From Massilia sp. HP4 (GTDB lineage Bacteria; Pseudomonadota; Gammaproteobacteria; Burkholderiales; Burkholderiaceae_D): a DNA stretch of 42,116 nt. Location of the stretch: assembly GCF_005222695.1 (NCBI RefSeq), contig NZ_STGG01000032.1:1-42116 (forward strand), read 5' to 3'. How positions within the stretch are numbered: the first letter of the stretch is position 1; each line of letters starts with the position of its first letter. Positions 6,785-14,843 of this stretch are shown piece after piece. A program made the position numbers and the translations under genes. Under the pieces are notes generated by a model. It was not told the DNA's origin, did not search any database, and worked only from the letters and a program-made list of their open reading frames with translations.

Positions 6785-9385
6785 ATGGACCAACAGGGTA
6801 TCTTGCTCCAGCCGCTGCCACTGCCCGGCGCGGTGACGAGCTTCCATGCCTACGAGGGTGGGGCGGCGCGCAATGCCGTGATGGCGGCGCTGGCGCTGCA
6901 ACTGGCAGGCACGCAAGACGCGACGCCGGTACTGGTGATCGACTGGGATCTCGCGGCCCCGGCCCTGCACCGCCACTTCGCGCTGCCGGCCGACGAGCCG
7001 TCCGGGTCGGCGTTCGCGCCCGCCTCCGCGCAGTTCCAGTCACCGCAGTTCCAGTCACCGCAGTTCCAGGCACCGCAATTCCAGCCACCGCAGTTCCAGG
7101 CACCGCAGTTCCAGGCACAGTATCCGCCGCCGCAGTTCCCGCCGCATCGAGACGCGCAGGCAAGCGGCGACGACACGGGCGAGCAGGCCCGGCCCGGCCT
7201 GCTCGAATTCTTCGAGGCCTGCCGCGCCAGGCTGCGCAGCACCGCCGGCCGCGGCGAAGAGCTGGCCGAACGCGTGATCGACGCGGTGGGCTGGCAGGCC
7301 TATATCGAGCGCGCCGACGGCCGCCGCCCGGTCTACCTGCTGCGCGCCGGCCGCTTCGACGGCAACTATGCCGAGCGCGCGGGCCGGCTCGACCATGAAG
7401 CCCTGTTCGACGCCTGCCCGGCGCTGTTCCGTTGCTTTGCGGCGCGCCTGGCGCAGCACTTCGGCCACGTGCTGGTTGCTGCCGGCGCCGGGCGCTCGGC
7501 CGCCGTCAGCGTCTGCACCACACTGGTGCCAGACCGCCTGGTGGGCCTGTTCACGCCGGCGCCGGGCAGCATCGAGGGCATCGAGGGCGTGCTGCGGCGG
7601 GCAATCGACTACCGCTGCACGCACGAAGAAGAGCAGCGTCCGCTGCTGTTCTATCCGCTCGCCTGCACGGCCGACGGCGCGCGCAGCGACCCGCAGGCGC
7701 GCTGGCGGCGCGGCGACGTGCGCCACGGCCTGCCGGGCTACCAGCCGCGCTTCGAGGCGCTGCTGCGCGCCAGCTATGGCTGGTCGCAGGTCAATCTCGA
7801 CAGCTGGTTCGACGAGACCCAGCTGGCGCTGGCCGACGCCCTGTCCACCGCCGGCCCGGCCGGCGACCGGCGCGCGCTGGCGCGCCATGCCGCGTTGCTG
7901 GCCGAGTGGCTGGCACCCGGCCGTTTCCCCTGGCAGTCGCTGGCCGAGGTCCGCCTGCGCGCGGCGCTGGCCCAGGCACGGCGCATGGCGAACGGCGACG
8001 AGATCGGTTCGCCGCCGCTGGCCGAACACCTCGCGCTGCTCGGCCAGTTGTGCCGGCGCGAGCGGCGCCGCGACGAGGCCCGCGCCTGTCTGCAAGAATC
8101 GCTGGCGCTGCGCGAACGCCTGCTCGGCGACGAGCACCCGGCCACCCGGGCCGGCCGCGCCGCGCTGGCCGCGCTGCTGCTCGAGAACGGCGACCTGCAC
8201 GATGCGCGCCGTCATTACGACCTGCTGGTCCAGGCCTGCATGCGCAAGGCCGGCCCCGACGATCCAGAGACCCTGGCGGCGCGCTCGCAGCTGGCGCGCG
8301 CGCTGGCCGGGCTGGGCGAGGGCGAACGCGCGCTGGCGCTGCACGAGCAGGTGGTGTCCACCTGCGAGCGCGCGCTCGGCGCCGAACACCTGGTCACGCT
8401 CGACTGCCTCGAAGACCTGGCGCACAGCCTGGTGCAGCAGCGCGAGTTCGAGCGCGCCCGCATCGTCCATGAGCGGGTGCTCGACGCGCGCCGCCGCGGG
8501 CAGGGCGGCGAGCATGCCGACACCTTGCGCTGCGGCCAGCGGCTGGCGCTGCTGCTGGGCGAGACGGGCGAGCTGGGCAATGCGCGGCGCATGCTTGAGT
8601 CGGTGCTGCGCGCCCACGAACGCCATGATGGCCCGGACGCCGCCGGCACCCTGGCGGCGCGCGAGGCGCTGGCCGAGATCCTGGCCGCCCAGGGCGACCT
8701 GGCGGCCGTGCGCAGCATCCAGGAATCGCTGGCGCGCACCCGCGAGCGGCACCTGGGGGCCTGCCACCCGGAAACGCTCAATATGCAGCTGCGGCTGGCC
8801 TCGACACTCGGCCAGCAGGGCGAGGCCGAAGCCGCGCGCCGCCTGCGCGAACGGGTGGCCGAGCTGCGCCAGCACCTGCGCGAAGTCGAAGGCGTCGAGG
8901 GCGTCGAAGGGGCGCCGGCCATCGGCGCCGGCCAGGGCGATGGCGCCGGGGCGCCGTTCGACGCGGTCGCAGCCGGACTTTCGCCGGGCGGCGCCGTCCG
9001 CGGCCTGTCCCCGTCATCCTCGCCTGCCGAACAGGGCGATGCTGCGCATTCGGTACGCATTGCGCACGAGCACGCGGCCACCGGCAGGCACGCAGAGGCC
9101 GGCCATGCAGCCGACAACCTCGGCCAGAAGCTGACCCAGCTGCAGAACCTGATCGACAACCGCAGCCCAGGAGAGGCGAGGGCGCTGGCCGACAGCCTGC
9201 GCACGTCGGTGCTACGGCCCAGCGCCGCCCATCCTCTACGGCGGCGCGGCGCGGCGATGATCAAGCAGGTCTATCTGCAAGAGGGCGATAAGGATGCACT
9301 GCTGTCCTTCACGCAAGACGAAGTCTCGCTGCTCGAAGGCGCCCTGATCGAGGCTGCGCGCGACCATTCGATGGCGATGCGCTGA
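6785..9385 (+). CDS. Pseudo-ParA/MinD-like NTPase domain fused to kinesin-light-chain-type TPRs
   Basis: 866 residues. Residues 13-65 align with the N-terminus of KGGxGR-type ParA-like NTPases: the second Asp motif VLVIDWDLAAPALHRHF (49-65) is intact, but the P-loop reads EGGAARN (24-30) in place of K-G-G-x-G-R-T/S. The switch region, normally an L-I-D-S-R-T-G stretch, reads VLVAAGAGRS (229-238). Residues 83-118 are a Gln/Phe/Pro low-complexity insertion built from 15-bp DNA repeats. Residues 411-698 hold about seven 42-residue TPRs with the G-x-x-H-P-x-T-L signature of kinesin light chain repeats. A Gly/Ala/Pro linker (702-755) leads to a helical C-terminal domain (775-866). GAGGAG overlaps the TIR stop just before the ATG. 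Likely a sensor or scaffold for the TIR protein (inference). Confidence 0.85.
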   Translation: MDQQGILLQPLPLPGAVTSFHAYEGGAARNAVMAALALQLAGTQDATPVLVIDWDLAAPALHRHFALPADEPSGSAFAPASAQFQSPQFQSPQFQAPQFQPPQFQAPQFQAQYPPPQFPPHRDAQASGDDTGEQARPGLLEFFEACRARLRSTAGRGEELAERVIDAVGWQAYIERADGRRPVYLLRAGRFDGNYAERAGRLDHEALFDACPALFRCFAARLAQHFGHVLVAAGAGRSAAVSVCTTLVPDRLVGLFTPAPGSIEGIEGVLRRAIDYRCTHEEEQRPLLFYPLACTADGARSDPQARWRRGDVRHGLPGYQPRFEALLRASYGWSQVNLDSWFDETQLALADALSTAGPAGDRRALARHAALLAEWLAPGRFPWQSLAEVRLRAALAQARRMANGDEIGSPPLAEHLALLGQLCRRERRRDEARACLQESLALRERLLGDEHPATRAGRAALAALLLENGDLHDARRHYDLLVQACMRKAGPDDPETLAARSQLARALAGLGEGERALALHEQVVSTCERALGAEHLVTLDCLEDLAHSLVQQREFERARIVHERVLDARRRGQGGEHADTLRCGQRLALLLGETGELGNARRMLESVLRAHERHDGPDAAGTLAAREALAEILAAQGDLAAVRSIQESLARTRERHLGACHPETLNMQLRLASTLGQQGEAEAARRLRERVAELRQHLREVEGVEGVEGAPAIGAGQGDGAGAPFDAVAAGLSPGGAVRGLSPSSSPAEQGDAAHSVRIAHEHAATGRHAEAGHAADNLGQKLTQLQNLIDNRSPGEARALADSLRTSVLRPSAAHPLRRRGAAMIKQVYLQEGDKDALLSFTQDEVSLLEGALIEAARDHSMAMR
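7031..7120. repeat. Six tandem copies of a 15-bp unit inside the TPR gene
   Basis: Unit starts at 7031, 7046, 7061, 7076, 7091 and 7106; consensus CAGTTCCAGNCACCG with one to three changes per copy, and a partial seventh copy near 7132. It encodes the five-residue unit Q-F-Q-[SAP]-P. Because the unit is a multiple of three, gain or loss of copies would lengthen or shorten the linker without breaking the frame. Confidence 0.95.
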
Positions 9386-9446
9386 GGCGTTTGCGCGCCG
9401 ATGGCGCGCGTCGGCGCCGGTCCGGCATACGCAAGCGCAAGCGCAA

Positions 9447-9510
9447 GCATGCCCAGGCGTGCTTGGGCATGCTCAGGCATGCTCGCATGCTCAAGCATGC
9501 TCCCGCATGC
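9447..9510. repeat. Array of GCATGC palindromes at mostly 10-bp spacing
   Basis: GCATGC occurs at 9447, 9467, 9477, 9485, 9495 and 9505, with a one-base variant GCGTGC at 9457. Start-to-start steps are 10, 10, 10, 8, 10 and 10 bp. The first units also form a 10-bp stem (9446-9455 with 9464-9473) around an 8-nt loop, and the outer ends (CAAGCATGC at 9444, GCATGCTTG at 9505) are inverted copies. Three GCAAGC hexamers precede it directly. It could be a protein-binding array on one helix face, a structured RNA or a REP-like element; the sequence does not decide between these. Confidence 0.85.
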
Positions 9511-9693
9511 TTGACCGTCTGACAAGCAAGTTGGCAAGCCGCTATTTCTCGTTCCAGGCCCAGCTTGCAAGCCTGATCAGACAACTGTCGCATGTCCGCA
9601 GCACTGTTATCAAGCCGTCCAGATATCGTCCCGGATTATGAAATCCAGGCGCGAATTTCTCTGGTCTTGTGTCGATACAGCCGTTGCTTCGGG

Positions 9694-9699
9694 TAAAAT
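9694..9699 (+). promoter_or_regulatory. Possible -10 box of surE
   Basis: TAAAAT ends 7 bp before the surE ATG, with no convincing -35 at 16-18 bp spacing and no Shine-Dalgarno sequence between it and the ATG. If used, transcription would begin at or next to the start codon. The call rests on the motif alone. Confidence 0.3.
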
Positions 9700-9706
9700 C
9701 TCCGCC

Positions 9707-10456
9707 ATGCGAATCTTGATCAGTAACGACGATGGCTATCTGGCGCCCGGGCTACAGGCGCTGGCGGACGCGCTCGCGCCGATCGCCGACATCGTCGTCG
9801 TCGCGCCCGACAGCAATCGCTCGGGCGCATCGAATTCGCTGACCCTGGACCGGCCGCTGTCGGTCTACAAATCGGCCAACGGTTTCTATTTTACCAATGG
9901 CACCCCGACCGACTGCGTGCACATCGCCCTGACCGGCATGTCCGATGCGCCGCCCGACCTGGTCGTCTCGGGCATCAATAACGGCCAGAACATGGGCGAC
10001 GACACGCTGTATTCAGGCACTGTCGCCGCCGCCACCGAAGCCTTTCTGTTCGGCTTGCCGGCGATCGCCTTTTCGCAGGTGCATGGCGGATGGGCCCATG
10101 TCGATTCCGCCGCCCGCGTGGCGCGCGACATCGTCGAACGCTTTGCCGCCGGCGGCTTCGACATGCTGCCCAAGCCCTTCCTGCTGAACGTGAACATCCC
10201 GAACCTGCCCTACGAGGACATCGGTCCGCTGACGCCGACCCGCCTTGGGCGCCGCCACCAGGCCGAGCCGGTGATCCGGGCCCAGGACCCGCGCGGCCGC
10301 GAGATCTTCTGGATCGGCGCGCCCGGCGCCTGCCGCGACGCGGGCGAGGGCACTGATTTTCACGCGACCTCGGAAGGCCGGGTCTCGATCACGCCGCTGC
10401 AGGTCGACCTCACCCACAAGACCCAGCTGGCGCTGCTGGCGGGAGGGCTGGCATGA
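9707..10456 (+). CDS. surE: 5'/3'-nucleotidase SurE
   Basis: 249 residues. SurE is a metal-dependent survival phosphatase that dephosphorylates nucleoside monophosphates and is typical of stationary phase clusters. The N-terminus [16 protein letters not shown] carries the metal-binding Asp pair at 8-9, followed by [19 protein letters not shown] and [10 protein letters not shown], all family signatures. I chose the ATG at 9707 since it opens directly on the conserved strand; a start at 9638 would add 23 unlike residues. The stop overlaps the pcm start by 4 bp (ATGA), so the two are translationally coupled. First gene of surE-pcm-nlpD-rpoS. Confidence 0.96.
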   Translation: MRILISNDDGYLAPGLQALADALAPIADIVVVAPDSNRSGASNSLTLDRPLSVYKSANGFYFTNGTPTDCVHIALTGMSDAPPDLVVSGINNGQNMGDDTLYSGTVAAATEAFLFGLPAIAFSQVHGGWAHVDSAARVARDIVERFAAGGFDMLPKPFLLNVNIPNLPYEDIGPLTPTRLGRRHQAEPVIRAQDPRGREIFWIGAPGACRDAGEGTDFHATSEGRVSITPLQVDLTHKTQLALLAGGLA

Positions 10457-11322
10457 AGGACGCGCGTCCGAACTTCCCGCTGCCGCTGTCGTCGGTAACG
10501 AGCGGCGTGCGCAAGCCCGGCACGCCGGCGCCGTTCGCGACGCCGCAGACGGCCACCCGCAACGCGGCCAGCAGCCATGGCGGCGCCAGGGCGCCCCAGG
10601 CGCCGGCCCCGGCGCCGCGCGCACCGGGCTATGTCCAGGTCGCGAACAGCGCCCCGGCCGCCCAGCGTTCCGACCTGGCGGCGACCGAGGCGGTGCGGCG
10701 CGCGATGGTGGCCCGCGTTGCGCGCCAGGGCGTGAGCGACCCGAAGGTCCTGATGGCGATGGAGACCGTGCCGCGCCACCTGTTCATCGAACCGGCCCTG
10801 TATGGCCAGGCCTATGTCGACGCCTCGCTGCCGATCGGCCACAACCAGACGATTTCCCAGCCCTATATCGTGGCCCGCATGATCGAGGCGATGAATGCGT
10901 CAAGGCCGGCCGGCGCAACGCTGGGGAAAGTGCTCGAGATCGGCACCGGCTGCGGCTACCAGGCCGCGGTCTTGTCCTTCGTCGCGAAGGACGTGTATTC
11001 GATCGAACGCATCAAGCCCTTGCACGAGCTCGCCAAGACGAATTTGCGCCCGCTGCGGCTATCGAACCTGCGTTTGCAGTATGGCGATGGTATGCTAGGC
11101 TTGCCGCAGGTTGCGCCTTTCGATGGCATCATCCTCGCCGCCGCCGGGCTCGAGGTGCCGCGGGCCCTGCTCGAGCAGCTGGCCATCGGCGCGCACCTCG
11201 TGGCGCCGGTCGGTGCACAGGTACAGCACCTGCACCGTATTACCCGCACCGGCAAATCCGAGTGGACCAGCGAAACGCTGGAAGCGTGCCACTTCGTGCC
11301 GCTGCGCCCAGGCACCATCTAA
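10453..11322 (+). CDS. pcm: Protein-L-isoaspartate O-methyltransferase with long N-terminal extension
   Basis: 289 residues. It repairs isoaspartyl damage in aged proteins using S-adenosylmethionine. The catalytic domain runs from about residue 78: [16 protein letters not shown], the active-site region [20 protein letters not shown] (124-143), and the SAM-binding [16 protein letters not shown] (160-175). About 75 residues rich in Ala, Pro and Gly precede this domain; E. coli Pcm has about 208 residues and lacks them. The ATG overlaps the surE stop, which fixes the start reasonably well. The extension carries no clear signal peptide and its role is unknown. Confidence 0.95.
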   Translation: MKDARPNFPLPLSSVTSGVRKPGTPAPFATPQTATRNAASSHGGARAPQAPAPAPRAPGYVQVANSAPAAQRSDLAATEAVRRAMVARVARQGVSDPKVLMAMETVPRHLFIEPALYGQAYVDASLPIGHNQTISQPYIVARMIEAMNASRPAGATLGKVLEIGTGCGYQAAVLSFVAKDVYSIERIKPLHELAKTNLRPLRLSNLRLQYGDGMLGLPQVAPFDGIILAAAGLEVPRALLEQLAIGAHLVAPVGAQVQHLHRITRTGKSEWTSETLEACHFVPLRPGTI

Positions 11323-11371
11323 AAACCCAAGAGGGGCCGCCAGGCCCGCCGTACGCCGATAAGACAATAGA

Positions 11372-12241
11372 ATGCCAATGACACAAGCACCGCGTTTAGC
11401 CCTCCTGACGATCCTCATCGGCCTCGTGGCCGGTTGTTCCACCACCACCCGCCAGGCGCCGGTCGTCGAGCGTCCCGTCGCCGCCGCCCCGAGCCGTCCG
11501 GCGCCGGCGCAGGTCGAAGAAGCGCCGAAGCAGGACGAGCGCGGCATGTACACCGTGCGCAAGGGCGATACCCTGCTGCGCATCGCGCTCGATTTCGGCC
11601 AGAACTACCGCGACCTAGTGGCCTGGAACAACCTGGCCAACCCGGACGACATCAAGGTCGGCCAGGTGCTGCGCGTGACCCAGCCCCAGGGCGAACGCAA
11701 CGCCAATATCCAGACCCAGCCGGTACCGATGCCGCCGCCGGCCAATGTGCCGCGCAAGACCGAGCCGCGCGCCGACAAGACCCCGTATACCGACGGCAAG
11801 GTGGCCGCCACCACGCCGCCGCCGGCCAGCACCGCGCCGGCCACCCCGGCAGCGCCAGTCGCAGCCGACGAAGCGCGCCTGAGCTGGATGTGGCCGTCCG
11901 AAGGGCGCGTCATCGCCACCTTCGACGATGGCCGCAACAAGGGCCTGGACATCGCCGGCAAGCTGGGCCAGCCGGTGGTCGCGGCCAGCGCGGGCAAGGT
12001 AATGTATGCTGGCAGCGGCATCCGCGGTTATGGTAATCTCGTCATCGTCAAGCACAGCAACAGCCTGTTGTCGGCCTATGCCCATAATCGCAAGATCGTG
12101 GTCAAGGAAGGCGACAACGTGACCCGTGGCCAGGTAATCGCCGAGATGGGCGATTCCGACGCCGACCTGGTCAAGTTGCACTTCGAGATTCGTCAGCAGG
12201 GCAAGCCGGTCGACCCGACGAGGTTCTTGCCCGTTCGTTAG
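11372..12241 (+). CDS. nlpD: NlpD-type lipoprotein: LysM plus non-catalytic LytM/M23 domain
   Basis: 289 residues, an outer-membrane lipoprotein that in known cases activates a cell-separation amidase. A signal peptide ends in the lipobox L-V-A-G-C (Cys22). A LysM domain follows, [21 protein letters not shown] to about residue 103, then a Pro/Ala linker and a C-terminal M23 fold. The first zinc ligand motif of active M23 peptidases (H-x-x-x-D) reads N-K-G-L-D here, as expected for an activator and not an enzyme, while later His residues (AYAHN, KLHFEIR) remain. A second ATG lies two codons on. In other proteobacteria the main rpoS promoter is inside nlpD; I could not pin one down here. Confidence 0.93.
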   Translation: MPMTQAPRLALLTILIGLVAGCSTTTRQAPVVERPVAAAPSRPAPAQVEEAPKQDERGMYTVRKGDTLLRIALDFGQNYRDLVAWNNLANPDDIKVGQVLRVTQPQGERNANIQTQPVPMPPPANVPRKTEPRADKTPYTDGKVAATTPPPASTAPATPAAPVAADEARLSWMWPSEGRVIATFDDGRNKGLDIAGKLGQPVVAASAGKVMYAGSGIRGYGNLVIVKHSNSLLSAYAHNRKIVVKEGDNVTRGQVIAEMGDSDADLVKLHFEIRQQGKPVDPTRFLPVR

Positions 12242-12248
12242 GAACGGT

Positions 12249-13259
12249 ATGACGCAGCCGCCGCACTCGCTGGACCAGGAGGATACGGACGAGTTTCCGG
12301 ATGAACCGGAAAGCGAGCGCGTGCATGCTGCGGACGGCGCCGATGGCGAGGACGCCCATCCCGGCAACGCCAGCGCCGGCGCCGAGTCGGTCGACGAGCT
12401 GCGCAAGGTCTTGCAGGCCGAGCTCGCGACCGACACCACCCAGCACTACCTGAACCAGATCGGCGCCCGCCCGCTGCTCACGGCAGCCGAGGAAGTCCAC
12501 TTCTCCACCCTGGCCAAGGCCGGCGACTTCGACGCGCGCCAGAAGATGATCGAGCATAACTTGCGCCTGGTCGTCTCGATCGCCAAGCACTACATCAACC
12601 GCGGCGTGGTCTTGCTCGACCTGATCGAGGAGGGCAATATCGGCCTGATGCGCGCCATCGACAAGTTCGAGCCTGAACGCGGTTTCCGTTTCTCGACCTA
12701 TGCCACCTGGTGGATCCGCCAGAGTATCGAGCGCGCCATCATGAACCAGGCGCGCACCGTGCGCCTGCCGGTGCACATGGTGCGCGAGCTGAACGGCGTG
12801 CTGCGCGCCAAATACCACCTCGAAGCGCAGAAACACGACGGCAAGGAAGCCTCGAGCGAAGACATCGCCAGCCTGGTCGGCCGCCCGGTGGAAGAGGTGC
12901 AAGACATATTGACCCTGTCCGAGCATGCGACCTCGCTCGACGCGCCGCTCGACAACGATCCCGGCTCGAGCCTGATGGACATGCTGCCCGACGATGGTGA
13001 GGGCAGTCCCGACGCCCACGCCGAGCAGCAAGAGGTGGCGCTGCTGGTGCGCGACTGGCTGACCCGGCTTCCGGACAAGCAGCGCCTGGTGGTTACCCGC
13101 CGCTTCGGCCTCGACAACGACGACCCGGCCACGCTCGAGACCCTGGCCGAGGAGATGGGCGTGACGCGCGAGCGGGTGCGCCAGATCCAGCAAGAGGCGC
13201 TGGTCAAGCTCAAGCGCGCGATGGCGGCGCGCGGCGTGGTGCGCGATTCCTTGCTGTAA
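12249..13259 (+). CDS. rpoS: RNA polymerase sigma factor RpoS
   Basis: 336 residues, the general-stress and stationary-phase sigma factor. An acidic N-terminal tail (residues 1-50) leads to region 1.2 ([20 protein letters not shown]), region 2 ([16 protein letters not shown], then [23 protein letters not shown] and [17 protein letters not shown]), region 3 and region 4 with the helix-turn-helix [20 protein letters not shown]. The [11 protein letters not shown] form and the surE-pcm-nlpD context mark it as RpoS, not RpoD or RpoH. The ATG is 7 bp after nlpD with AGGAACGG in front, so it is probably read from both the nlpD transcript and an internal promoter. Confidence 0.97.
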   Translation: MTQPPHSLDQEDTDEFPDEPESERVHAADGADGEDAHPGNASAGAESVDELRKVLQAELATDTTQHYLNQIGARPLLTAAEEVHFSTLAKAGDFDARQKMIEHNLRLVVSIAKHYINRGVVLLDLIEEGNIGLMRAIDKFEPERGFRFSTYATWWIRQSIERAIMNQARTVRLPVHMVRELNGVLRAKYHLEAQKHDGKEASSEDIASLVGRPVEEVQDILTLSEHATSLDAPLDNDPGSSLMDMLPDDGEGSPDAHAEQQEVALLVRDWLTRLPDKQRLVVTRRFGLDNDDPATLETLAEEMGVTRERVRQIQQEALVKLKRAMAARGVVRDSLL

Positions 13260-13312
13260 GGGCAAGCCGGGCAAGTAGCGTCCCCTTCGATTCCTTGCTA
13301 TCATGCCCGCCG

Positions 13313-13333
13313 GGCCGTTTCGGCCATTTTTTT
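13313..13333 (+). terminator. Probable intrinsic terminator of rpoS
   Basis: Short GC stem GGCCG (13313-13317) and CGGCC (13321-13325) with a TTT loop, followed after one A by seven T residues. The stem is only 5 bp, so strength is uncertain. Confidence 0.5.
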
Positions 13334-13407
13334 CATGTGCGCGGCGATGGACGCCCGCGCCGCCGGCCAGGACGCCCTCCCGGCACTCACCCCAATTTCC
13401 TCAGACC

Positions 13408-14838
13408 ATGCAAGAAATCTTCATCGACATCAAATCCCTCGACATGGACGGGCGCGGCGTTGGCCACCTCGAGAACGAGGACGGCTCGCCCGGTAAAGTG
13501 ATTTTTGTCGAAGGTGCGCTGCCGGGCGAGCGCGTCAGCTTCGAGACCACGCGCAAGAAGAAGAATTGGGAAGCCGGCCGCCTGCGCACCCTGCAGCGTG
13601 CCTCGTCGATGCGCGTGGAGCCGACATGCCGCCATTTCGGTGTCTGCGGCGGTTGTTCGATGCAGCACCTGGAGCCGGGCGCCCAGGTCGCGATGAAGGG
13701 GCGCGTGCTGGAAGATAACCTGAAGCATATCGGCAAGGTGAAGGCCGAGATGATCATGCGTCCGATGTACGGTCCGACCTGGGACTACCGCTACCGTGCG
13801 CGCCTGTCGGTACGCAATGTGCCAAAGAAGGGCGGGGTGCTGGTCGGCTTTCATGAGCGCGGCTCGTCCTTCGTGGCCGACATCACTACCTGCGAAATCC
13901 TGCCCGACCACGTCGCCCGCCTGCTGGTGCCGCTGCGCGAGCTGATCGGCGCACTGTCGATCATCAACGAGTTGCCGCAGATCGAGGTGGCGATCGGCGA
14001 AGAATCGACGGTGATGGTGCTGCGCATCATGGCGCCGCTGACGCCGTCCGACGAAACCCTGCTCAAGGCCTTCGCCGACCAGTGGGGCATCCATTGGTGG
14101 TTGCAAACCAAGGGCCCGGACACCGCCCAACCCTATTACCCGGCGCCGGACGGGCCGGGCTACAAGGAGCTGTACTACACGTTGCCCGAGTTCGGCATCC
14201 GCATGCCGTTCAAGCCGACCGATTTCACCCAGGTGAATCACCACATCAACCGCGTGCTGGTGGCCAAGGCGCTGCGCCTGCTCGACGTGCAGCCGGAAGA
14301 CCGCGTGGCCGACCTGTTCTGCGGCCTGGGCAACTTCACCCTGCCGCTGGCAACCCAGGCGCGCGAGGTGGTCGGCATCGAGGGCAGCACCGCGCTCACC
14401 ACGCGCGCGCTGGACAATGCCAGGGCCAACGGCCTAGCCGACAAGACGGCGTTCTCGACCCGTAACCTGTTTGAAGTCACCAAGGGCCATCTGGTCGCCC
14501 TCGGAAAATTCGATCGCATGCTGGTCGACCCGCCACGCGACGGCGCCATGGCGCTGGCCGTGGCGCTGGCCGAGCTGCGCGAGACCCACGAGCACCTGAT
14601 GCCGCAACGCATCGTCTACGTGTCGTGCAGCCCCTCGACGCTGGCGCGCGACGCCGGCATCCTGGTGCACCAGGCCGGCTATGTGATGAAGAAGGCCGGC
14701 GTGGTGAACATGTTCCCGCACACCTCGCACGTCGAATCGATCGGCGTGTTCGAACTGGGAGAAAAGCCCGTCCCGGCATCCGACAACGCCGCCTGCGTGC
14801 CGGTCGACCTGCCGGCCGCAAGCGACGCGGTGGCCTGA
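13408..14838 (+). CDS. rlmD: 23S rRNA (uracil-1939 C5)-methyltransferase RlmD
   Basis: 476 residues. It has an N-terminal TRAM-like domain (MQEIFIDIKSLDMDGRGVGH), then a four-cysteine iron-sulfur site with C-R-H-F-G-V-C-G-G-C and a later T-T-C-E-I-L. The C-terminal SAM-dependent methyltransferase domain has FTQVNHHINRVLV, VADLFCGLGNFTLPLA, MLVDPPRDGA and the catalytic-Cys motif YVSCSPSTLARD. This motif set is that of RlmD; the close relatives RlmC and TrmA are less likely because of the length and the Fe-S spacing. I chose the ATG at 13408 at the start of the TRAM homology; the frame is open upstream to 13303 but that part is unlike the family. Confidence 0.92.
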   Translation: MQEIFIDIKSLDMDGRGVGHLENEDGSPGKVIFVEGALPGERVSFETTRKKKNWEAGRLRTLQRASSMRVEPTCRHFGVCGGCSMQHLEPGAQVAMKGRVLEDNLKHIGKVKAEMIMRPMYGPTWDYRYRARLSVRNVPKKGGVLVGFHERGSSFVADITTCEILPDHVARLLVPLRELIGALSIINELPQIEVAIGEESTVMVLRIMAPLTPSDETLLKAFADQWGIHWWLQTKGPDTAQPYYPAPDGPGYKELYYTLPEFGIRMPFKPTDFTQVNHHINRVLVAKALRLLDVQPEDRVADLFCGLGNFTLPLATQAREVVGIEGSTALTTRALDNARANGLADKTAFSTRNLFEVTKGHLVALGKFDRMLVDPPRDGAMALAVALAELRETHEHLMPQRIVYVSCSPSTLARDAGILVHQAGYVMKKAGVVNMFPHTSHVESIGVFELGEKPVPASDNAACVPVDLPAASDAVA

Positions 14839-14843
14839 TCGAG

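Larger units (their letters stand above)
9386..9706. other. 321-bp gene-free stretch with palindromic array, between the TPR gene and surE
   Basis: No credible coding frame; short open frames here are by-products of the repeats. From left to right it holds three GCAAGC hexamers (9431-9448), the GCATGC decamer array (9447-9510), an imperfect inverted repeat (9517-9522 with 9577-9582, and inner GCAAG/CTTGC arms) and a -10-like TAAAAT just ahead of surE. No standard T-tailed terminator is seen for the TPR gene. Confidence 0.7.

Noticed and set aside
7031..7120. CRISPR array
   Set aside because: The repeats are 15 bp, directly adjacent with no spacers, and lie in frame inside a gene.
6168..9385. 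A true FxSxx-COOH (FxsA/B/C/T) peptide system
   Set aside because: The TIR and TPR pairing is similar, but no radical-SAM gene and no short peptide gene ending in the F-x-S-x-x pattern is present nearby.
9447..9510. Plain intrinsic terminator of the TPR gene
   Set aside because: Hairpins can form, but there is no T-run, and the regular 10-bp spacing of many palindromes goes beyond a single terminator.
9309..9593. Short minus-strand frames over the GCATGC array
   Set aside because: Their repetitive Met-Pro-Glu-His/Ala-Cys-Leu content is only a translation of the DNA repeats, and they run into the end of the TPR gene.
11372..12241. Active M23 endopeptidase
   Set aside because: The first zinc-ligand motif has Asn in place of His, as in NlpD-type activators.
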